DNA of 64,000 bases from Lautropia sp. (GTDB lineage Bacteria; Pseudomonadota; Gammaproteobacteria; Burkholderiales; Burkholderiaceae_E). The notes below the pieces were generated by a model. That model was given only the letters and a program-made list of their open reading frames with translations. It had not been told where the DNA came from and searched no databases. The stretch is taken from the NCBI GenBank assembly GCA_030532895.1, contig JAUNKF010000001.1, forward strand, positions 124,001 through 188,000, in the 5' to 3' direction. The number at the start of each line of letters is the position of its first letter. Position 1 is the stretch's first letter. The position numbers and the translations under genes were made by a program. Shown one piece after another: positions 24,819 through 34,245 of the stretch.

Positions 24819-25943
24819 CTATCGCCACAGGCCGAACTGGCCTTGAGGATCGGCTAGCCGGGCCACTTCAGCCTCGGTGATCGGCGCGATCTTCACGCCC
24901 AGCATCTGATTGAGCTCGGCCACGATCGAGGCTGCCCACAGGCCATTCCAGACCGTCCCGGCATGGCCATCCTTCAACACGGCATGAAAGGGTTCATCAC
25001 CCTGACTCACCTCGACCCCTCGACTGCCGCCCAGCGAAAGCTGTTTGTACGCGGGCTTACCATCCTTGTCCCGCCCACCGAAATGCCGGGAAAAAAAGGC
25101 ACGGTCGTCAAAAAACCGTACGCCCGGATGGGCCTTCGCAAGGTCTCTCAAGCGTTGATCGAAGACATTCAGCACGGCATCGATATTGGCCAAATCGCGA
25201 GCGTCCTGCCACCGGCCATGAAAGGGCGGCCAGTCCACATTGTTCAACACGCCCACCAACAGGATCGACAAGGCCGGAAAACTCGACTTGATTCGCCTCA
25301 CCGCCTGCTCGACCTGAGTGGCACAATCATTGATCTTCGACACATTGGCTGCACTCGGGCCGTCCTTGGCAAAAGCGGCCAAGTCCTCGGCCTTGCCCAG
25401 GTTGTTGATCCCGATACGAATCACCGCCGCCGCCGGCCGCTGTGTCCAGCCAGCCCTGTCCCGATCCATCTCGGCCAGCAACGCCGGCACCTGGCCCGAA
25501 CCATCACGGTTCAACATCTGGCACTCGGCGCCCGAGACGGCAAAGTTGTAAAGAAAATCCTCCTTGTGATGCCTCGCCGTCATCCCGAGCAGCCGGCGCT
25601 TCATGAAGGTGACGGCTCGCGAGCCCCCCACCTCCCCGAAAGCGCCTTGATCCACCTGATCGGCGCGCAACTTGGCCAACACTTCAGTCCATTGCCAGGT
25701 ATTGGCCTGCTGGGCCCCTCCCCGGGCCTTCTCGGTGCCGAAGCGAAGATCAATGCGGTCATGAAAGGCATGACTGTCCGAGTCACCCAGCACGGCAAGT
25801 CGAACCGGCAGCGCCCCCTGAGCCGCCGTCCCGTTGAGTCGTTCCTCTCCCCTCGCGCTGGACAACTGGCCACCAGACAGGGCGGCGAGCATTAGCAGAG
25901 TTCCTCCTAGAAGGTGTATCAAATGTTCAGAAGCACGGTTCAT
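24819..25943 (-). CDS. Exported SGNH/GDSL-type hydrolase
   Basis: About 374 residues, with an N-terminal signal peptide (HLIHLLGGTLLMLAALSGGQ). Block I is LAVLGDSDSHAF with the nucleophile Ser, the block III-type GIN sequence is VIRIGINNLG, and a C-terminal DGHAG segment supplies the Asp and His. This is the pattern of SGNH esterases and acetylhydrolases. It acts outside the cytoplasm. The gene is divergent from the hybrid NRPS-PKS genes with a 255-base shared upstream region, so a role in maturation or detoxification of that product is possible but unproven. The ATG at 25943 or a GTG at 25952 could be the start. Confidence 0.78.
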   Translation of the reverse strand: MNRASEHLIHLLGGTLLMLAALSGGQLSSARGEERLNGTAAQGALPVRLAVLGDSDSHAFHDRIDLRFGTEKARGGAQQANTWQWTEVLAKLRADQVDQGAFGEVGGSRAVTFMKRRLLGMTARHHKEDFLYNFAVSGAECQMLNRDGSGQVPALLAEMDRDRAGWTQRPAAAVIRIGINNLGKAEDLAAFAKDGPSAANVSKINDCATQVEQAVRRIKSSFPALSILLVGVLNNVDWPPFHGRWQDARDLANIDAVLNVFDQRLRDLAKAHPGVRFFDDRAFFSRHFGGRDKDGKPAYKQLSLGGSRGVEVSQGDEPFHAVLKDGHAGTVWNGLWAASIVAELNQMLGVKIAPITEAEVARLADPQGQFGLWR

Positions 25944-26198
25944 GCTGGTCACGCTAGTATTGTCCTATGATGAGGAAACAGAATCGGTCATATCGCCGGG
26001 TTGCACCATTGACCCCCTTATTCAAAACCGATCATTCCCTCCAACTTTGTTCGTTGAACCTGATACCTTACCCTGAGTGTTGTGGTGGAATGACTCCGAT
26101 CGTCCTCGCTGCGTCGACCTCTGCCGACTGGCCATCGGATCTGAGCCCACCCTAGATAAAACATCTCTTTTTGCACGTACCCACCGGTTCCCAGTAGC

Positions 26199-29100
26199 GT
26201 GAACACCATCTCGATCAAGATTCCCGACCATCTCGCCAGCGCCCTCGACGCTTTTCGGCAAGACACCGGTCGTCCGTTGGTTCCCTGGCTGGCTGCCTGG
26301 CTGCTGGCCGATCACCGCATCAGCGGTACCGCCTGGCACCAAGATGCGCAAGACGTCCAGCAACTGCTTCAACAGGCAGAAGCACAGCTGTCAGCCAATG
26401 GGACACCGGACAACGATCGTCTGATCCTCAGTGGTGAGAGTGGTACGGCCATCCTGCACCACCATGATGGCAACCTCAGCACCGAGGACACCTGGATCGA
26501 GGAAAGCGACGGCGCCGCGGCGAGCAGTCACGTGACGGAAGGCCCAACGGACACCGATCATGCCAGCGATGGTGAAAGGGCATTATCGACGACACGTAAA
26601 AAAGCTGATATCTACCTGCATCTTTCTGGGCAAGACGTAACCATCGCCTCTCCCAGTGGTCGTTACGACGAGATTGCCCTGCATGGCTGGCGACGTTTCC
26701 TGCGTCATCTGTTGATCGAGCTGCTGCTGATCAAGAACCGGCCGCTCGCGGAACTGCCCAACCTGGCAGGCAGCATCAAGGCATTGGTGCTCAATACCTG
26801 GTCGGGTAACGTGGACGCCTGTGTACGCCTGCCCCAGGCCACCGTCATCGAGCGTTTCGACCTGCAATGCCGCCGCAGCCCCGACGCACTGGCCATCCGC
26901 ATGCCGGGCAAGCAACCGGTCAACTGGACCTACAGCCAATTGCGCAGCCTGTCGCTGCAATACGCAGCCTGGCTGCAAAGCCTCGACGTTCAGCCCGGCC
27001 AGCGGGTGGCGATGCTGCTGTCCCGACGCCCCGAGAGCATCGCGCTGATGCTCGGCATCCTGCGTCTTGGTGCGGTCTACGTGCCCATCGATCCGGCCAG
27101 TCCCGAACAACGCCTGTCGCTGATGCTGGCCGACTGTCAGCCAGCCTTGCTGCTCACCGAACGAAGCACCTCGGCCACCCATCAGGCCATTGCCCGATCG
27201 CTCGCACTGCCGATGGTCGACATCGATCAGGCACTGCAGGACGGGCATCTGCCCCCACCGTCAAGTGCCGGGCCGGACACGGTGCCGCAGTCGGAGCAGG
27301 TGTCGGAAGACACGCTCGTCCGCTCACGCCGCTCCTCGGCCCATGCCGCCTACGTGATGTACACCTCCGGTTCGACCGGCACGCCAAAGGGCGTGGTCAT
27401 TCCGCATCGGGGCATCGTGCGGCTCGTCTACCGGCAGTATTTTGCGCCGCTCGGGCCCAAGGTGGTCATGCTGCATGCCGCCCCGCTGGCCTTCGACGCC
27501 TCCACGCTCGAAATCTGGGGGCCGCTGCTGAACGGTGGCACCTGCGTCATCCACCCCGAAGCCATTCCCACCGGTGAGGGCCTGGCCCGCATCATCCAGG
27601 AAGAACAGGTCAACACCGCCTGGCTCACAGCCGCCCTCTTCAACCGGCTGGTGGACGAGAATCCGCTCAATCTGCGGGGACTTCGCACGCTGATGACCGG
27701 GGGAGAAGCGCTGTCGCCCCGGCACGTCTCGCGCATTCTCGACGCCCTGCCCGGCCTGCAGCTCATCAATGGCTACGGCCCTACCGAAAGCACGACCTTT
27801 GCCGTCACCGGCCCGGTCTCCGAACAGGATCTGGCCACTTACCGCAACGTGCCCTTGGGCCGCCCGATCAACTGGACGTTCGTGCGGGTGCTGACGCCTG
27901 CTGGCGCCCCCACGCCCCCTGGCCTGCCAGGTGAACTGTACATTGGTGGGCCGGGCCTGGCACTCGGCTACCTCAATCATCCCGAGCTGACAAGCGAACG
28001 CTTCGTCCCCGATCCCTTTTCGCCAGGCGCGCAGCTCTACCGCAGCGGCGATCAGGTTCGCTGGCTCGATGATGGGCGGCTGGAGTTCCTCGGCCGTCTC
28101 GACGGCCAGATGAAGATTCGCGGCTATCGGATCGAACCGGGCGAGATCGAGGCCATCCTTGCCACACACCCGGCGGTGCGGAATGCCGCCATCACGGACG
28201 AATGCCCACCCAATGGCGAGCGACGTCTCGTGGCCTGGCTGGTGGCCACCGACGCCTCGGCGAACACGCCCGAGGATGAAAGCCTGCGCCAACATTGCCG
28301 CAGCCAGTTGCCGTCCTACATGATGCCGGCGCGTTTCGTCTGGGTGCCCCATCTGCCGATCACCCTCAATGGCAAGCTTGACCGGCGCGCGCTGCAGGCC
28401 ATGGAAACGGATGGCCTGACTGCACTTGTTACGACAGACACCGACGTTACAGACCGTCACGTAACAGATCAGGAAACCAATCTTTCACTTTCGCCAAACA
28501 AGATACAAGCCGACATCGCGAAACCACCCACAGTGTCAACTCAGGCTACACCGGCCTTGCAAGCCGAGGTCATCGCTGTCCTGAAAACGATCCTGTCGGT
28601 CGACAGGCTTGGGCCAAATGACAACTTCTTTGAGGTGGGCGGCTCTTCGCTGCTGGCTGCGCGCGCGTTGACGGCATTGACCGAGCGCTTCGGCCCAGCG
28701 ATCGGCATCGAGGATTTCTTCGGTCAACCGACCGCTGCCGCCTTTGCCGACCGTATCGCTGCGCACGGTGCCACAACCGTCGGGCTGGACACCATCAACC
28801 AGGGCACGGCAGCAAGTGGCCGTGATCTGCTCGCCCCACGCCCTGCCAGCACCGCGTCGCACGATCTGGCCACCGACGAGGACGATCGAGCCATTGCCAT
28901 CATCGGCATGGCTGGTCGCTTCCCCGGTGCCGACGACATCGGCGAGTTGTGGTCGAACCTGATCGAAGGACGTGATGGCATCCGGCATTTTCAGCCGGAG
29001 GAACTGGATCTGTCCCTGCCGGCAAGTCTCACGAGCGACCCCAATTACGTGCCGGCCCGTGGCGTGCTGTGCGATGCGGCCCGCTTCGATGCGGCCTTTT

Positions 29101-32100
29101 TCGGCATCAGCCCACGCGAAGCGGAGCTGATGGATCCGCAGCAACGCATCTTCCTGGAGCTGGCCTGGTCGTGCCTGGAAAACGCCGGCCATGCCCCGCG
29201 CGATGGCGAGCGCAGCATCGGCGTTTTCGCCGGCATGTACAACGCGAGCTACTTCCAGAAGCATCTGCGCCACTACCCGGAGAAGATCGCCGCCCTGGGC
29301 GAATTCCAGGTGATGCTCGACAACGAGAAGGACTACATCGCCACCCGTACGGCCAACCGGCTGAACCTGCAAGGGCCAGCGGTGTCGGTGCACACGGCCT
29401 GCTCGACCTCCCTCGTGGCCATCGTGGAGGCCGTGCTGAGTTTGCGTGCCGGTCAGTGCCGAATGGCACTGGCGGGCGGCGTGGCCGTGACGGCCCCCGT
29501 GGCCAGCGGTTATCTGCACGAAGCCGGCTCGATGCTCTCGCCCGATGGGAAGACGCGCACCTTCGATGCCGACGCTCAAGGTACCGTCTTCTCGGACGGC
29601 GCTGCCGTCGTGCTGCTCAAGCGCCTCTCGGACGCTCGGCAGGACGGCGACACGATCCACGCCATCATCCGTGGCGTGGGCCTCAACAACGACGGGGGCG
29701 ACAAGGCAAGCTTCACGGCCCCGAGCGTGGACGGCCAGCATGCCGTCATCCGCGCCGCACTGAAAGACGCCGGTCTGCCCGCACGCAGCATCCAGTACGT
29801 GGAGGCTCACGGCACCGCCACACCGATGGGCGATCCGGTCGAAGTGGCGGCCATCACCCGTGCCTGGCGCGAACAGACAGCCGACAAGCAATTTGCCCTG
29901 ATCAGCTCGCTGAAGAGCTACATCGGCCATACGGTCATCGCCGCTGGCGCGGCCAGTGCCATCAAGGTGGCGCTCTCCTTCAAGCACCAGCTGATCCCCG
30001 GCACGCTGCACTACCAGTCACCGAACCCGGCACTCTCGCTCGACCAGACCCCCTTCCGGGTCACGGCCGAACATACGCCCTGGCCCATCGTGCCGGGCGA
30101 GCCGCGTCGGGCCGCGATCAGCGCTTTTGGCGTGGGCGGCACCAATGCCCACATCATCCTCGAAGAGCCGCCGGCGGCCGATGCCTTGCCCGAAGCCAGA
30201 CACGAGGCCGACCGTGGCGACCCTGATGACGAGACCCGCACGCCCTGGCTGCTACCGCTGAGCGCCCGCACGACCAGCGCACTGCATGCCCAGCAACAGG
30301 CACTCGCCGCCTTCCTCAGCACCGAGGGCTCAAACACGCCGCGCCTTGGCGACATTGCCTTCACGCTGGTGCATGGGCGAACGGCCATGAACGAACGGCA
30401 ATGCGTGGTGGCAAGCCACGTGGCCGAAGCCATCGATGCGCTGGCTGCCCAACATTCTGCCGACCGTTTCAGCGGACGGGTGGGCGACGTGCAGCGCTGG
30501 GTCTGGCTCTTCCCCGGTCAGGGCGCGCAATATGCCGGCATGGGGCGTGATCTCTACCAGCACGAGCCCGTATTTGCCGAAGCCTTCGACGAAGCCCTGC
30601 GTGCCATCAGTTCACTACCTGATGATCAGGCATCAGTCAATCAACCCACACTGCCGGCCGATGAATCGACGTCGGCACCGGTTTCCGTACCCGCCGATGG
30701 GCACGCGGCAGCGGAGGCCATCGACACGCTGATCCAGCCCGAGGTTGATGCGCTGATCGATCCAGCCACCTTGCAAGCCCGTGCCGATGCACTACGTGAG
30801 CGGATCTTCCACGGGGACGACACGGCACTCGCCCAGACGTCACTGACACAGCCCGCCCTCTTCGCCCTCGAATATGCGCTGGCCCGATACTGGCAGCATC
30901 TGGGCCTGAAGCCTGACGTCATGATCGGGCACAGCCTGGGCGAATTTGCCGCCGCCGCCATCGCGGGCGTGATGCGCGTGGCCGATGCCGGCCGGCTGGT
31001 TGCGTTGCGCGGGCGCCTGATCCAGGCACTGCCAGCCGGCGGCATGCTGGCCGTGCGGATGCCAGCCGACGCGCTTCAACCCCGTCTGCCCGGCACACTG
31101 TCGATCGCCACCATCAACGCGCCCAACGCCTGCGTGGTGGCCGGCCCCCTTGAAGCACTCGACACCTTTGCCGAACAGCTGGCCTCGGACGACATCGCGC
31201 ACCAGCGTTTGAACACCTCACACGCCTTCCACTCCGCGATGATGGAACCGGCCGTGTCCGTCTTCGAGCAGGCCGTGGCTCAAGTCGCGTTGAATGCCCC
31301 CGCCATCCCGATCATCTCGGGCCGTACCGGCCAGCTCCTCGAAGCCGAGCAGATCACGCGCCCGAGCTACTGGGCCGAGCAGATCCGCGATACCGTCCGC
31401 TTTGCGCAAGCCGCCGAAACGGCATTGGCCACCGACGGCAGCGCCTTCCTGGAGCTGGGGCCAGGCCAGGTGCTGACGAAACTGCTGAAGCGGGCGGCCC
31501 GACACGCCACCTGCATCGCCTCCTTCGGCACTGCGCCCGAGGAAGAGATCCGGGCCATCGCCCGTGCGCGTGCCCAGCTCTGGTGCGTGGGTGCCACCTT
31601 GCTCACCGACACCGTACCCGTGCGTGCCCGGCGCGTGGCGCTACCCACCTACCCCTTCGAGGGCAAACGTCACTGGCTCGATGCGCCGCCCGCTTCGGCG
31701 GCTGCCGCCGAAGCGGCCCAGATTGCCGAGGCAGCCCTCGCTGCCAGTGCCGCCTCAGCCGCTGCTGCCACGACGATGCCGGGCAGCCCCCTCGCATCGG
31801 CACCAGCCATCGCCGGCGATGCGGCCATGCTTCAGCAGCTGGCCGCCAGCATGGCCGCCTTGCAGCAACAGCAGCAGGCACTGGCCGCCCACGGCGTGCG
31901 CCAGGCGAACGGCCAGGCAGGCCAGGCCGCTGCGCCTGCACCAGTCGCAGCCGACTCTCATTCCCTTTCATCCTCTCCGTCCACACCCGACATGAGCAGC
32001 AACCCGAACCGACAAGCTGGCCTGCACCTCGAACTGGCCCAGACCATCGATGACGTGTGCGGCATCGAGATCACCGAAGCCGACCGAGGCCGTCCCTTCG

Positions 32101-34223
32101 TCGAGCTGGGACTGGACTCGTTGCTGCTGACGCAGCTAGCGCTGCAGATCAAGCGGCATTTCAATGCCCCGGTCACCTTCCGGCAGCTGATGACCGAACT
32201 GCAAAGCGCGGACGAAGTCGTGCGTTATCTGGACAGCGTGATGCCGGCCGATGCGCCGGTGGCTGCTGCCCCTGCCACGCCAGCCACCGCCCCCGGCGAC
32301 GCCCCCCTGATGCAGGCCGCCCAAATGGCTCCGCTGCCCACCGCCATGCTGGCCCCAAGCATGCCGGCCCTGACGCCTGCCCCCCTGGCCGTGGCATCCA
32401 CTGGGGGCCTCCCACAACTCATCCAGCTCCAGCTGCAACTGATGGAGCAGCAACTGCGCGTGATGAGTGGCCAGGGCAGCGCCCCGCTGCTGACCAACCT
32501 GGTGCCCGATGCCCAGCTGGTGGCTGCCTCCTCCCAGCCCGCGGGCACGGCCACGCCTCTCCAGGCTTCGGGCAGCCCGGTGGCGGCGCCCGCCATCGCA
32601 GCCAGCCAGCCCTCGAACACGGATGCCCCAGCGGCCGACGAGCGAGCCACGGACGACCCGAAAAAGGCTTTCGGCGCCCTGGCCCGCATCTATCGCCAGC
32701 AGCAGGATGCGCTCACACCGCGTCAGGAAGCCCGCCTCGATGCCTTCATCGAACGCTATGTGGCCAAGACCCGTGCCTCGCGTGACTTCACCGAAAAGCA
32801 CCGGCCGCATTCGGCCGACCCGCGCGTGGTCAACGGCTTTCGGCCGCGGCTGAAGGAAATGATCTACCAGATCGTCATCGAACGCTCGAAAGGCTCGCAC
32901 CTGTGGGATCTGGATGGCAATGAGTATGTGGATGCGCTGAACGGCTTCGGCATGAGCCTGTTCGGCTGGCAGCCCGATTTCGTGGTCGATGCCGTCAAGA
33001 AACAGATGGATCTGGGCTATGACATCGGCCCCCAGCACCCGCTCTCCGGCCCCGTGACCGAACTCGTCTGCGAGATGACCGGTTTCGACCGCGCAGCGCT
33101 GTGCAACACGGGATCGGAAGCCGTGATGGGTGCCGTGCGAATTGCCCGTACCGTCACGGGCCGCGACCGCATCGCCGTGTTCTCGGGCGCCTACCACGGC
33201 ATCTTCGATGAGGTGATCGTGCGTCAGGGCGCGCGTGGCCGCTCGATGCCGGCCGCACCCGGCATCATGCCGAACACGGCCGAGAACATCACCATCCTCG
33301 AATACGGCGAACCATCGGCCCTGGAATGGATCAAGGCCAACGCCGACACGCTGGCCGCCGTGCTGGTCGAGCCGGTGCAGAGCCGCCGTCCCGAGTTGCA
33401 GCCACGCGAGTTCCTGCACGAGCTGCGCCGCATCACCGAAGCGCAAGGCTCGCTGCTGATCTTCGACGAGGTCGTGACCGGTTTTCGTACCGGCCCAGGC
33501 GGTGCACAGGCCCACTTCGACATCCGGGCCGACCTGGCCTCCTATGGCAAGGTCATCGGCGGCGGTTTCCCGATCGGCATCATCGCCGGCAAGCGCGAGT
33601 ACATGGATGCGCTCGACGGTGGCGCCTGGCAGTATGGTGACGACTCGATCCCGACCGTGGGCGTCACCTACTTTGCCGGCACCTTCGTGCGCCACCCGCT
33701 GGCGCTCGCGGCCTGCCACGCGGTGCTGACCCACCTGAAGGAAGCAGGCCCGTCACTGCAGCAGCAGCTCACCCAAGTCACGACCGACCTGGCCGATTCG
33801 TTGAACCGCTTCTGCCGCGAGCACGGTGCACCGATCGAAGTGCGTCACTTCGCCTCGGTCTGGCGGATCGTCTTCACCGAAGACCATCCGTATCAGGATC
33901 TGCTCTTTGCGATGATGCGCAATCGCGGCATCCACATCCTCGACAATTTCCCCTGCTTCATGACCACGGCCCACACGCCCGAGGACATCGAAGCGATCCG
34001 CAAGGCGTTTTGCGAGGCCGTGCAGGAACTGCAAGCCGATGGCTTCCTGCCCGCCTCCGCCGTACCGGATGAGGACGAGGATGAAGCAGCCCATGCCTTC
34101 GACCCATCGCGTCCGCCGGTGCCTGGTGCCCGTCTGGGCCGCGACGCCGAGGGCAAGGCCGCCTGGTTCGTGGCCGACCCGAACCGTGCCGGTGCCTATA
34201 TCCAGCTGAAAACCCGTCAGTGA
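26199..34223 (+). CDS. Hybrid NRPS-PKS megasynthase, A-T-KS-AT-ACP-aminotransferase
   Basis: 2674 residues. Order: N-terminal region 1-215, ending like the tail of a condensation domain (RFLRHLLIELLLIKNRPLAE). Adenylation 215-735, with YTSGSTGTPKG near 387, NGYGPTEST and NGKLDRRAL. Thiolation FFEVGGSSLL, Ser817. Ketosynthase 896-1320 with Cys1068, His1204 and His1244. Acyltransferase from about 1430, with GHSLG (Ser1579) and HAFHS (1675-1679), the malonyl-CoA signature, plus an insertion of about 45 residues. ACP LGLDSLLL, Ser1974. A class III aminotransferase 2200-2600 with PLP Lys2451 in SYGKVIGGGFP. No ketoreductase is present. The A-domain pocket, read by eye, is DALWMGGTFK, close to valine codes. 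The predicted step is valine plus malonate, with amination of the beta-keto group. Start is GTG; a -10-like TAGATA lies at 26152-26157. The next gene begins 22 bases later. Confidence 0.93.
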   Translation: MNTISIKIPDHLASALDAFRQDTGRPLVPWLAAWLLADHRISGTAWHQDAQDVQQLLQQAEAQLSANGTPDNDRLILSGESGTAILHHHDGNLSTEDTWIEESDGAAASSHVTEGPTDTDHASDGERALSTTRKKADIYLHLSGQDVTIASPSGRYDEIALHGWRRFLRHLLIELLLIKNRPLAELPNLAGSIKALVLNTWSGNVDACVRLPQATVIERFDLQCRRSPDALAIRMPGKQPVNWTYSQLRSLSLQYAAWLQSLDVQPGQRVAMLLSRRPESIALMLGILRLGAVYVPIDPASPEQRLSLMLADCQPALLLTERSTSATHQAIARSLALPMVDIDQALQDGHLPPPSSAGPDTVPQSEQVSEDTLVRSRRSSAHAAYVMYTSGSTGTPKGVVIPHRGIVRLVYRQYFAPLGPKVVMLHAAPLAFDASTLEIWGPLLNGGTCVIHPEAIPTGEGLARIIQEEQVNTAWLTAALFNRLVDENPLNLRGLRTLMTGGEALSPRHVSRILDALPGLQLINGYGPTESTTFAVTGPVSEQDLATYRNVPLGRPINWTFVRVLTPAGAPTPPGLPGELYIGGPGLALGYLNHPELTSERFVPDPFSPGAQLYRSGDQVRWLDDGRLEFLGRLDGQMKIRGYRIEPGEIEAILATHPAVRNAAITDECPPNGERRLVAWLVATDASANTPEDESLRQHCRSQLPSYMMPARFVWVPHLPITLNGKLDRRALQAMETDGLTALVTTDTDVTDRHVTDQETNLSLSPNKIQADIAKPPTVSTQATPALQAEVIAVLKTILSVDRLGPNDNFFEVGGSSLLAARALTALTERFGPAIGIEDFFGQPTAAAFADRIAAHGATTVGLDTINQGTAASGRDLLAPRPASTASHDLATDEDDRAIAIIGMAGRFPGADDIGELWSNLIEGRDGIRHFQPEELDLSLPASLTSDPNYVPARGVLCDAARFDAAFFGISPREAELMDPQQRIFLELAWSCLENAGHAPRDGERSIGVFAGMYNASYFQKHLRHYPEKIAALGEFQVMLDNEKDYIATRTANRLNLQGPAVSVHTACSTSLVAIVEAVLSLRAGQCRMALAGGVAVTAPVASGYLHEAGSMLSPDGKTRTFDADAQGTVFSDGAAVVLLKRLSDARQDGDTIHAIIRGVGLNNDGGDKASFTAPSVDGQHAVIRAALKDAGLPARSIQYVEAHGTATPMGDPVEVAAITRAWREQTADKQFALISSLKSYIGHTVIAAGAASAIKVALSFKHQLIPGTLHYQSPNPALSLDQTPFRVTAEHTPWPIVPGEPRRAAISAFGVGGTNAHIILEEPPAADALPEARHEADRGDPDDETRTPWLLPLSARTTSALHAQQQALAAFLSTEGSNTPRLGDIAFTLVHGRTAMNERQCVVASHVAEAIDALAAQHSADRFSGRVGDVQRWVWLFPGQGAQYAGMGRDLYQHEPVFAEAFDEALRAISSLPDDQASVNQPTLPADESTSAPVSVPADGHAAAEAIDTLIQPEVDALIDPATLQARADALRERIFHGDDTALAQTSLTQPALFALEYALARYWQHLGLKPDVMIGHSLGEFAAAAIAGVMRVADAGRLVALRGRLIQALPAGGMLAVRMPADALQPRLPGTLSIATINAPNACVVAGPLEALDTFAEQLASDDIAHQRLNTSHAFHSAMMEPAVSVFEQAVAQVALNAPAIPIISGRTGQLLEAEQITRPSYWAEQIRDTVRFAQAAETALATDGSAFLELGPGQVLTKLLKRAARHATCIASFGTAPEEEIRAIARARAQLWCVGATLLTDTVPVRARRVALPTYPFEGKRHWLDAPPASAAAAEAAQIAEAALAASAASAAAATTMPGSPLASAPAIAGDAAMLQQLAASMAALQQQQQALAAHGVRQANGQAGQAAAPAPVAADSHSLSSSPSTPDMSSNPNRQAGLHLELAQTIDDVCGIEITEADRGRPFVELGLDSLLLTQLALQIKRHFNAPVTFRQLMTELQSADEVVRYLDSVMPADAPVAAAPATPATAPGDAPLMQAAQMAPLPTAMLAPSMPALTPAPLAVASTGGLPQLIQLQLQLMEQQLRVMSGQGSAPLLTNLVPDAQLVAASSQPAGTATPLQASGSPVAAPAIAASQPSNTDAPAADERATDDPKKAFGALARIYRQQQDALTPRQEARLDAFIERYVAKTRASRDFTEKHRPHSADPRVVNGFRPRLKEMIYQIVIERSKGSHLWDLDGNEYVDALNGFGMSLFGWQPDFVVDAVKKQMDLGYDIGPQHPLSGPVTELVCEMTGFDRAALCNTGSEAVMGAVRIARTVTGRDRIAVFSGAYHGIFDEVIVRQGARGRSMPAAPGIMPNTAENITILEYGEPSALEWIKANADTLAAVLVEPVQSRRPELQPREFLHELRRITEAQGSLLIFDEVVTGFRTGPGGAQAHFDIRADLASYGKVIGGGFPIGIIAGKREYMDALDGGAWQYGDDSIPTVGVTYFAGTFVRHPLALAACHAVLTHLKEAGPSLQQQLTQVTTDLADSLNRFCREHGAPIEVRHFASVWRIVFTEDHPYQDLLFAMMRNRGIHILDNFPCFMTTAHTPEDIEAIRKAFCEAVQELQADGFLPASAVPDEDEDEAAHAFDPSRPPVPGARLGRDAEGKAAWFVADPNRAGAYIQLKTRQ

Positions 34224-34245
34224 CCCCTATCGAACCCGCAGTCTG

